Positions 56,706 to 64,000 of a stretch of 64,000 bases of DNA are shown piece by piece (position 1 is the stretch's first letter; each line of letters starts with the position of its first letter). The notes under the pieces are model-generated. The model was not told where the DNA came from. It saw only the letters and a program-made list of their open reading frames with translations, and ran no database searches. The stretch covers positions 620,001 through 684,000 of the forward strand of contig NZ_CANKYM010000001.1 of the NCBI RefSeq assembly GCF_947488185.1. Direction: 5' to 3'. This DNA is from an uncultured Roseobacter sp. Lineage in GTDB: Bacteria > Pseudomonadota > Alphaproteobacteria > Rhodobacterales > Rhodobacteraceae. Made by a program: the position numbers and the translations under genes.

Positions 56706-57511
56706 AAGTGCTATCGGATGCCGAGCACCACCTTATCCGCTACGGAATTTCGGAGCCGGGCCAAATCGATCTGGAAACGATCGCCTGGACCATGGGCGCG
56801 AAGGTCAGGTTTCGCCAGCTGGAGAGCTGCGAGGCCAAGATCACCGGCGTGCAGGACAAGGCGATCATCACCGTGGATGACCGATTTGGCGCACGGCGCG
56901 CACGGTTTTCGCTCGCCCATGAAATCGGCCATTGGAAAAAACATCGCAATCAGATCCTAACCTGCGCCAAGCAGGACATCGGATCGGTCAACGGCAGAGC
57001 CAAGGCAAAGGAGCGCGAGGCGGATCGGTATGCTGCCCAGCTCATCATGCCCAGGTTCATGTTTCTGCCGCGTATGCGCGATACCCGAAGACCTTCATTT
57101 GTCACCATAGATGAGCTCGCAGAGACCTTCGATGTTAGCCGTAAGGCAACGGCCCTTCGCTTCATTGATCTCAGCCCGAGGGAGACGATGCTCATCTGTT
57201 ACGGGCCAAAAGGCCGGAAATGGTTTCGGAGGTCGCCGTCGTGGCCGGAAGGCTGGATGCCGCGCAAGAACCACGACCCGGACACAGGTGTAATGGAGTT
57301 GCTGTTTGGTGGTGAGGCGGCAGCCCCACGGGCACATCTATATCCAGCAAGCGGCTTTTTTGGGCATTATCAGGCGGCCGATTTCAACGTCTATGCCCAT
57401 TCGATGCTTTCGGGCGCCCGATCGCAGCCTGAACACAGGGAGGTGCTCACACTCGTGTACCCTGAAACGGTCGATATGTTTCTGTCGGCAAGCCAGTCGC
57501 AGCGCTGGTAG
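56702..57511 (+). CDS. ImmA/IrrE-family metallopeptidase
   Basis: 269 aa. The zinc site HEIGH is at 73-77 in RFSLAHEIGHWKKH, and EREADRYAAQLIMP supplies the third ligand. ImmA/IrrE peptidases cleave a repressor or anti-sigma protein after a stress signal and so switch on genes; the ICEBs1 ImmA/ImmR pair is the best-known case. The C-terminal 100 residues are a family-specific extension (FFGHYQAADFNVYAHSM). It overlaps the small gene by 4 bases. Confidence 0.92.
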   Translation: MKVLSDAEHHLIRYGISEPGQIDLETIAWTMGAKVRFRQLESCEAKITGVQDKAIITVDDRFGARRARFSLAHEIGHWKKHRNQILTCAKQDIGSVNGRAKAKEREADRYAAQLIMPRFMFLPRMRDTRRPSFVTIDELAETFDVSRKATALRFIDLSPRETMLICYGPKGRKWFRRSPSWPEGWMPRKNHDPDTGVMELLFGGEAAAPRAHLYPASGFFGHYQAADFNVYAHSMLSGARSQPEHREVLTLVYPETVDMFLSASQSQRW

Positions 57512-57670
57512 GACGGTATCTTGTTGACAGATCGAGAAACTCGTGTGTCGAGCTCGAAGCTCGGACCGCCAATCACGATGGATCTAGCTGGCGCCCGACG
57601 GGCGCTGCAAAAAGTCTCGTTGCCGGCTTGTTAATCCCAATCGCGATTGCAAGCCGCGACGCCCTGCCCC

Positions 57671-58489
57671 TCAGTTACAACTGAGAGACACTGCCACATC
57701 CGCACACACCACCGCGTACTGCGGCTTGTTCGCCGGGACGGTTCCGCCCGGGACGTTCGGCGCCTGCTTCGTCGCCGAACCACCGTTGGAGTTCACATAA
57801 CTCTCCAGATTGGTCTGAAGGCTCTTCCAAAGCTTGTCCGCCCCTTCGAACGCCGTTTCTTCCGCTGCACTGACAAGACTCGGGTACACGCGGTCAAAGG
57901 CGCGCGTGTAGAACTCCATATGACCACCAACTTCACGAAGCCCAAACTCCCGGTTTCCGGCTACCGGGTGATCTCCAAAACCCAATACCAGCGCCTCATC
58001 AGTCACAGGGGAAAACACCCAAGAGAATTCACTGGTTCTCGACACAACGACAGCGGCCTCGTCGTTGCCCACGCCGCCGAGCGTGCTGATTTGAAACACC
58101 ATAATCGTGCCGAGGAGCGCTGTGCTCTGCGAGCCCCAGTCACCGGTGTCATCGCCATTGTACCCATCAAAGCTGGCGACGGACTGGTCAAAGAAGCTGT
58201 TGAGGTTCTTGCGAACGTGCCAGAAGAACTGCTTCTTGTTCATCCCCGATGGAAGCGTATCGATCCGCACGACATATTCGTCGACGTTGACCGCACTGCC
58301 GGTCCCCTCATCAATCCGCTGGACCTTGTAGTCCTTGGCAGAATGCCCCCGGTTGGCCCGCGCCTGCTGTAGAGGCGCCGCATCCGGCTTGAAATTCGCA
58401 AGATCGACCCACGGCGACCAAACTTCAGCTTGACTGGGGCTAGCAGCGAGCCACAGGGCCGCCACCGTGAAGAGCAGATTGGTTCTCAT
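57671..58489 (-). CDS. Secreted protein of unknown function
   Basis: 272 aa with a signal peptide (MRTNLLFTVAALWLAASPSQAEV, cleavage after SQA). The mature domain has a repeated GDDTGDWGSQSTALLGTIMVFQISTLGGVGNDEAAVVVSRTSEFSWVFSP segment and ends CADVAVSLSC. I do not recognise a family. It lies 36 bp downstream of the giant gene on the same strand and is probably in its operon. Confidence 0.8.
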   Translation of the reverse strand: MRTNLLFTVAALWLAASPSQAEVWSPWVDLANFKPDAAPLQQARANRGHSAKDYKVQRIDEGTGSAVNVDEYVVRIDTLPSGMNKKQFFWHVRKNLNSFFDQSVASFDGYNGDDTGDWGSQSTALLGTIMVFQISTLGGVGNDEAAVVVSRTSEFSWVFSPVTDEALVLGFGDHPVAGNREFGLREVGGHMEFYTRAFDRVYPSLVSAAEETAFEGADKLWKSLQTNLESYVNSNGGSATKQAPNVPGGTVPANKPQYAVVCADVAVSLSCN

Positions 58490-58525
58490 TGCATCATTCT
58501 CCGTTTCTTTCGGTAACCGAGGTGA

Positions 58526-61500
58526 CTAGTCCAGTTTTGACAAGTCAAAGACAGCCCGCATTCTGGCGCCGCTGTGATGGTAACCCAGCTCGCGCGCATT
58601 CGGACCACCTGTACTGGCGGGCGCTCTGACTAACGTGGCGGATGTCGTGCTTGCCTCACCGTCGCCCGCCGCGGCGTCGCCAGTTTGATTGCCCGGCATT
58701 TCCATGACAAAACTCGGCTCCTGAACCCGGGCCCGCTCTTCCACCGTCTGCGGATCGGCCGGTTCGAAGGCTTCGACTTCTTCAACCTGCACATGTAAAT
58801 CGTCCAGGTCCTCCAAAACTTCCTTCGGGATCTGCAATAACCACGTTCCGTCACCCCTTGCTGTCTGCGCCGCCTTGACCGCGACGCTACCGGCCTTGAT
58901 CGGGTGACGCTTGTTCAATCTGAGAAATGCGCGCCTGCTTTCCGGATCATTCCGTCTGATCGGGTTGAAGTCCTTGGGATCAATCACGCCAGTGTCGAAA
59001 TCCAGCGGCAACAACAGATGGCTGCCTCGACCTGCGGCGCTCACGGGCAGCGGCACTGTCTCGCGATAGGTCCGTCCATGTGCATCCTTGCCTTCCCGAA
59101 AGACCGTTACCTTCATCCGAGGTGCTGCATCCGCACCTTGAACAATGTCTGCGAGGTCTTCGAGCCGACACCCCCGCTCAAGCGCCAACTCCGCCGGCGT
59201 TTTCATTTCTTCTTCCATTCCATCCGGGATAGATGCGCCTGCTCCGGGAGGGATGGTGGCAGCCGCACCATCTGCCGCCTTCGAAAGCGAACTCAAATGC
59301 CCCTGAAGCGCATGGCTGATCCGACGGCGATAGAATGTAGGTCCGCACATCCTGATCCGAATGCCATCTCCCTCGCTTTCGGGAATGCGCGTGACGTCGA
59401 CGATGCGCTCGGGAAGCGGCTGGACGAACTGTCTAACGGGCCGCGAACACCTTAGAGCAGGGCGCGTGTGCGGCTGATAGCGCACCAGACCAAAACGCAC
59501 GAAGGTTTCGGCGGCCTCGCTGTCTTCCAGCGTAACATCAACGTACCAAGTCTCCTTTTCCGGATCAAAGCGCGGCACATAGGTCAGAAGCGACACCATC
59601 ATCGGCGGCACTTGGTCTTCTGCGGCAGCGTTTTCGGGGGCCTCGTCGTCCGACAGCGGCATCTCCACCATAGGCACGAGCTCTGCTCTCTGCGGGTGAC
59701 CTTCTTCCAGATCGAGATCCGGGAAATCACCCGGCGAGAAGAGGATTTGGCGGTGGTAGTTGCCTTCACGCACAGGGTCGGCTCCGCGTCGCGAGACAAA
59801 TCGCCCGCCTGGCCCGAGATGACCGTCTTCAAAGGGCATCGGATCGTCTACCGCATCCCCGCTCAGCGGTGCGCAGATGATATCGACAAGCTTGCGCTTC
59901 GTGAGACGAAATTCCTTGAGATCGTTCAGATCGATCTCGCGTGGGGTTTCGTCATCTTCCGACTTCCGCAACTTCACTTTGTTCTTGCCGATCATCCAGT
60001 TGTCCGCGGGCGAGATATGCGGCGGCCAAAGGACAATCCCGAGGCGCTCGTCCTCACCTGAAGAGAACCATTCGCGCCCTAGCGGAATGCGGATGATCGA
60101 GCGTCGGTGATGAGTGAGCATCCTGCTCTTCTTGGCGTCTTCATCTGGCGCGTCATGCCGAAAGGCTGGAAGCGGTGCACGGGCGTCTGGTTTCGCCGGA
60201 CGCTTGGTAGCTGGGAGAACGACCTCGACCTCGTCGCTCAGCCTGCATTGCGCCTCCGCTCGCAGGTCTTCGCCAGCGACAAGTTCGCCCACATCATGAT
60301 GCAACCCTTCGGACGCAACCCAAGGGTCTCCCTTTCGAAGCCGCCGGTCCGCGGAGCGCATGAACTGCGCGGTGCGCGGAAGTCCGTTGACCCAAATCCA
60401 CATCCGCCGTGCCTTGCCATCGGGGAATAGATGCCTTTCCGTGATGCGGATGTTTCCGAGATCGCCCTCCTCAAAGAGCCGCCGCAAGCTGAGCTTGCGT
60501 TGGCAAGCCGCGCCGCTCGGACGTGGCAGGTTCTCCGCCCTGAGAAGCGTCACCTCAGCACGATCAAAGGCGGTTTGGCCACTCGGGTAAACATGGAAAC
60601 CAAAGAGGCTTTGAGCATCGCGAAAGACCTTGTCGTTGCCGCCGGGTTCGGCGCCCGACGGATCATCCACCAGCGGCCACCAGCCAGCGCGGCGAAGCGC
60701 CAACGACCGACCGCGAAGCCGATCGTCAAAGGCCGTCGACCCAGGGAACGCCATCCGGGCGCGCACTTCGACCGCGTCGATCTGGTTCAGATCAAGCTGA
60801 ACCTCGCCGTCCAAAATCAGGTTCGTCGATCCCTTTGCAGCGACGGTGATTGGCGTGGCGTCGTCAGTACAGACGTTTAAATTCTCATCTATCTCAAGGG
60901 GGCGCACCGCCTTGCCAAGACCCGGCTTCTTTCCCGCCTTCTTCCGAGCTGCAACTACCGCGTCGTACGTCTTGGGACCAGCAGCATTCTCTCCTGGTCG
61001 GAACGCGCGCAACGGCTTGGGCGCCTCGCCCCCAGTTGGCGCCTGAGCTGCGAACTCAGTTCCGTTGAAGTGCTCATTCGACCCGGCTTCAGCGATGACC
61101 GGCTGGATTGTGGCACGGTTCGATGCATGAACTGCACGCAGCCGCGACACGGCCGAGATTTCAGGCATCGGGTGTCGGATCATGCACTTCCGCACAGCGT
61201 TCGCCAATGCAAGAAGCGTCTGCATCGACGGCGCACTGACACCACCTGGCCCAAAGAACGCCTTGCCCTCCACACCGCTTTGCAGCTCGGAGATGAGACC
61301 TTCGAGCATCTCCTGCGGCAGGCAAAGGTTCGCGCCCTTGCACACTGCCTGAAGACTCGATGCAACAGACTGCTCACCCACCTGGGAAAGCTGCACGCCC
61401 AGAGCCTGAATGACCGAGAAATCCCTCGCGAGACGCTTGGCGCTCGGCAGGAGCCACAATTCGATGTCGACCCATTCGTGCGGGGCCAGTTTGAGGATCA

Positions 61501-64000
61501 ACTCACGGGCCAGAAACTTCCCTGACGACCCGCCGCTTCCTTCATGCGCCGGGTTGAAAAACATGCGTGGGCGATACTCCATGATTTCGTCCAGCATGCT
61601 CGGGACTTTCTCGCGGGTCTTGCTGCGATTTAGCGTCAGAAGAACACGGCGGCGATCCGGATAAGTATGGCCCCCAACAAGGTCAATCGGTGCAATCCCA
61701 CCCGATTCCGACGTGTTGTCCTGTACCATCGTCATCCATTCACCCGTGCCCCCTTGCATCCGCGCGCGCACGACCAAAGCCTCCGCAGCGGGATCGGGGT
61801 AGTAGGCGCTGTCGGGCGAAAATCCGGCAGCAAAGACCGAACCGTCAAAGTCTTCACCTTCCGAAAGCGACTGATCCGAAGGCGCGTCTTCAATACTGCG
61901 CGTTAAAAAATGCTGTCCGCCATTCAGGCCCTTGAGATATGTGGTTTTCACCGAAGGGAACCCGCAACCGCCCTTCTGTTGCCGCACGAAAGTCAGACCA
62001 CCAGTGGAGGTCGGCGTCCTTTCCAGATCGTCAAAGACTCCCCGAGTTGGGTCTTCAGGCCGCGAGGAAGGCCCCGCCTTTTCATCCGGCGTACCCATAT
62101 GCGTCGCCGCGCGCGCAAACGGGATCGACGGGATCAGGATGACGCGACGCGCAGAGGCAGGTTGCCCGCGTGATGTGAACCGCTTGTCTCTTGGGTTCTT
62201 CTCGTTCTCATCAGTACTCCGCACAAGCATCAGACCAGCCTGATCGGGGCCCATGGGGCCATTGGTCCTTGCGGCATGCCCCTCCGGCATCAACACTTGA
62301 GGCGCACCTATTTTCGCCTGTCGCAGAGCTCGGACATAAGGCCGGACATTTGGCCCTACACAGGTATTGTCCCCGTCTACACACTTCTGCGACGCCGCCT
62401 GCATACGCGTCGACGGGTAATAAAGGTCCGCACGTGTATCGGTCTTGCTGGTATCATCTGGGAAATCGGCACCGTCCAACGACCGTCCGCCAGAAAATAC
62501 AGCAGCGAGCGCAAACCGATACGGGCGTCCGTAGCGCAATCGCGGGATCTGGTAGTCGTCGCCGTCAGGAATGCTCAACTCACGTCCGAAAATCAGCACG
62601 TCAGCCGTCGTCTTCTCTGCACCCGGCTGCGTGGAGCACTCGACGCCCATCGGGCCGCCGTCCCAGACCGATACCGCCTGCTCGAAAACAGCTTCGGTTT
62701 CGAGCTCGTCATCGGCATTGGGTGTGGCAGCCTTGGGCAGCATCCGTCCGGGCACGTTCATCGCCGCGCTTTCAAGGGCGACCCGCTCCGATGAGCCGGC
62801 CCGACCAATCAACCGCGTGAGCACGCGCTCGATCCGTCCGGAGTTTCGCCATTTCGGGCCGGTTGTGCCAAATTCAATCGCCCGCGACATCATCGGATGC
62901 CACTTGGTGCACACGCTTCCCGGTGTGCCAATGAAGAAACGGTAACCGGTCGTCAGATCTTCCCCGTCGAGCACGATGGAAGTGCGCCCATCGACAACAC
63001 AGGTGGCAATCTGTCCCTTATCCGCCAGCTTCGCATCGCGGGCCGCCATCTTGCGAATAGCCTGAGCACAAAGGCCCCGGTCAAGCAGCGTGAGACCGAC
63101 GTCCTGTCGGTCACCTTCGTCATCAAGCCCTGCCCCGTCGCCTGGCTCATTGACACCGGGCGGAAGAGCATTGGATGCCGTGGCCGCCGCACCCGGCGTC
63201 TTCTCACGCGCGTTTGTCTCTTCTTGCGTTTTGACCTCTTCTTCGGCCTCGGAATTCGCCTGTTCGATGCTGCGCCGCTGGATTTCCAGCTCCATCGCGG
63301 TGCGGATATCGAGGCTCGTGATGTCAAAACGCGGTGTCTTGCTCGTCAGTTCGTTGCCCGAACCAAACCCCATGACCATCAGACCGCCATAGTGGCGCGT
63401 CCGGCCTTCCGCCGGTGCGCTTGATGCGTCCCCCCGACAGTCGGCTTCCTCGCGGGAAACGGGCCAGAAGTGATAACAAGTCGCGTTGCGCTCAGGCTCG
63501 GTGACCCGCAGAAGCGTCCAGGGACGCGGCAAATCGGCTTCTATCGACCGATCAGCAGTTTCGTTCAGATCAACACAAAGATGCGCGTAGTTGCCCGCTT
63601 CCTTCAGCGCCTCCGCATTACCGTTGACGGTCAGATCCAGTTCGACATCCACCGCCAGCATGGCAGCGCGCGCGAGCGTCGGCGTCGATTGCAGCGTGAA
63701 GAAACTCCGCTGCGCCGCATCGAGGCTTTCGGACGTCTCGGACTTTACGTCCTTCTGCGCCTCTTCGTCCTCTTTGGTCCGATATTGCTGCCAATTGGCA
63801 TACCGTGCTGCGGCGGTCAGATCGTCAAACCGGTCCTCGCCATTGGCCGCGTCGCCTGGGGTCACGCCGTTTTGCCATTCAGGAGCGGAAGGTTCGACGC
63901 AATCTTGCTGCGCCCCTTCCTCCAAGATGCCCTTCGCTTTTGTGTAGAGCGAGACCGAAGTATTGCGCTCGTCCGTCAAATCACTGAACAACGCGGTCCG
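58526..64000 (-). CDS. Very large unrecognised protein (5' end outside the window)
   Basis: 1824 aa in the window with no stop back to the right edge, so the true start lies outside. It is acidic and beta-rich, with low-complexity linkers (EEEVKTQEETNAREKTPG). Repeated phrases such as SRRGADPVREGNYHRQILFSPGDFPDLDLEEG and HTYPDRRRVLLTLNRSK suggest several globular domains, but no catalytic motif was identified. No signal peptide or membrane span was seen in the visible part. With the secreted protein it forms an operon to the right of the defence island. Confidence 0.75.
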   Translation of the reverse strand, partial: RTALFSDLTDERNTSVSLYTKAKGILEEGAQQDCVEPSAPEWQNGVTPGDAANGEDRFDDLTAAARYANWQQYRTKEDEEAQKDVKSETSESLDAAQRSFFTLQSTPTLARAAMLAVDVELDLTVNGNAEALKEAGNYAHLCVDLNETADRSIEADLPRPWTLLRVTEPERNATCYHFWPVSREEADCRGDASSAPAEGRTRHYGGLMVMGFGSGNELTSKTPRFDITSLDIRTAMELEIQRRSIEQANSEAEEEVKTQEETNAREKTPGAAATASNALPPGVNEPGDGAGLDDEGDRQDVGLTLLDRGLCAQAIRKMAARDAKLADKGQIATCVVDGRTSIVLDGEDLTTGYRFFIGTPGSVCTKWHPMMSRAIEFGTTGPKWRNSGRIERVLTRLIGRAGSSERVALESAAMNVPGRMLPKAATPNADDELETEAVFEQAVSVWDGGPMGVECSTQPGAEKTTADVLIFGRELSIPDGDDYQIPRLRYGRPYRFALAAVFSGGRSLDGADFPDDTSKTDTRADLYYPSTRMQAASQKCVDGDNTCVGPNVRPYVRALRQAKIGAPQVLMPEGHAARTNGPMGPDQAGLMLVRSTDENEKNPRDKRFTSRGQPASARRVILIPSIPFARAATHMGTPDEKAGPSSRPEDPTRGVFDDLERTPTSTGGLTFVRQQKGGCGFPSVKTTYLKGLNGGQHFLTRSIEDAPSDQSLSEGEDFDGSVFAAGFSPDSAYYPDPAAEALVVRARMQGGTGEWMTMVQDNTSESGGIAPIDLVGGHTYPDRRRVLLTLNRSKTREKVPSMLDEIMEYRPRMFFNPAHEGSGGSSGKFLARELILKLAPHEWVDIELWLLPSAKRLARDFSVIQALGVQLSQVGEQSVASSLQAVCKGANLCLPQEMLEGLISELQSGVEGKAFFGPGGVSAPSMQTLLALANAVRKCMIRHPMPEISAVSRLRAVHASNRATIQPVIAEAGSNEHFNGTEFAAQAPTGGEAPKPLRAFRPGENAAGPKTYDAVVAARKKAGKKPGLGKAVRPLEIDENLNVCTDDATPITVAAKGSTNLILDGEVQLDLNQIDAVEVRARMAFPGSTAFDDRLRGRSLALRRAGWWPLVDDPSGAEPGGNDKVFRDAQSLFGFHVYPSGQTAFDRAEVTLLRAENLPRPSGAACQRKLSLRRLFEEGDLGNIRITERHLFPDGKARRMWIWVNGLPRTAQFMRSADRRLRKGDPWVASEGLHHDVGELVAGEDLRAEAQCRLSDEVEVVLPATKRPAKPDARAPLPAFRHDAPDEDAKKSRMLTHHRRSIIRIPLGREWFSSGEDERLGIVLWPPHISPADNWMIGKNKVKLRKSEDDETPREIDLNDLKEFRLTKRKLVDIICAPLSGDAVDDPMPFEDGHLGPGGRFVSRRGADPVREGNYHRQILFSPGDFPDLDLEEGHPQRAELVPMVEMPLSDDEAPENAAAEDQVPPMMVSLLTYVPRFDPEKETWYVDVTLEDSEAAETFVRFGLVRYQPHTRPALRCSRPVRQFVQPLPERIVDVTRIPESEGDGIRIRMCGPTFYRRRISHALQGHLSSLSKAADGAAATIPPGAGASIPDGMEEEMKTPAELALERGCRLEDLADIVQGADAAPRMKVTVFREGKDAHGRTYRETVPLPVSAAGRGSHLLLPLDFDTGVIDPKDFNPIRRNDPESRRAFLRLNKRHPIKAGSVAVKAAQTARGDGTWLLQIPKEVLEDLDDLHVQVEEVEAFEPADPQTVEERARVQEPSFVMEMPGNQTGDAAAGDGEASTTSATLVRAPASTGGPNARELGYHHSGARMRAVFDLSKLD

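Overview
The window looks like a chromosome segment of a marine Rhodobacterales (Roseobacter-group) alphaproteobacterium. This rests on the high-GC coding style, the glutamate synthase block (gltB, gltD) flanked by GFA-type enzymes, the gltD/uppP/NDUFA9-like/tRNA-Leu order, and a Cas13a that resembles the Rhodobacter capsulatus protein. No database search was run; family names come from motifs read in the translations.

Region 1 (1-13.6 kb) is ordinary core chromosome: a hydantoinase/oxoprolinase running off the left edge, queG, a glutathione transferase, mtgA, gltB, two GFA proteins, a small secreted protein and gltD on the minus strand; then uppP (+), an NAD(P)-binding complex I-type protein (-) and a complete tRNA-Leu(CAG).

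Region 2 (13.6-27 kb) starts at the tRNA 3' end and is accessory DNA. It holds an intact tyrosine recombinase, a frameshifted pentapeptide-repeat gene, a LysR/DUF1499/oxidoreductase/serine-hydrolase operon, and two matching modules of unknown purpose. Each module is a convergent, tail-overlapping gene pair bracketed by a perfect 22-bp inverted repeat that abuts or overlaps both start codons (14.08-16.24 kb and 23.35-25.15 kb).

Region 3 (25.3-40 kb) is a large protease-rich cluster: a SARP-like regulator divergent from a PAP2/vanadium-haloperoxidase-like protein with an (NGR)7 N-terminus, then a minus-strand operon of an unknown protein, a membrane-anchored OmpA-like protein, a 1816-aa hydrolase/hydrolase/CHAT protein, an M15-type peptidase and a subtilase. 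A decayed integrase sits just upstream.

Region 4 (41-57.5 kb) is a defence island: an SF2 helicase, an IetA/IetS-like AAA+ ATPase and subtilase pair, a RES/Xre toxin-antitoxin pair, a type VI-A cas13a followed 37 bp later by one Cas13a-type repeat, a short candidate guide and a terminator, then a minus-strand ubiquitin-like operon (two-Ubl-E2 fusion, JAB-E1 fusion, DUF6527) divergent from a sigma factor/small protein/ImmA-IrrE operon. The single-repeat Cas13a locus is the most striking item.

Region 5 (57.6-64 kb) has a secreted protein and a very large unrecognised protein that runs off the right edge. No right-hand island boundary is visible.
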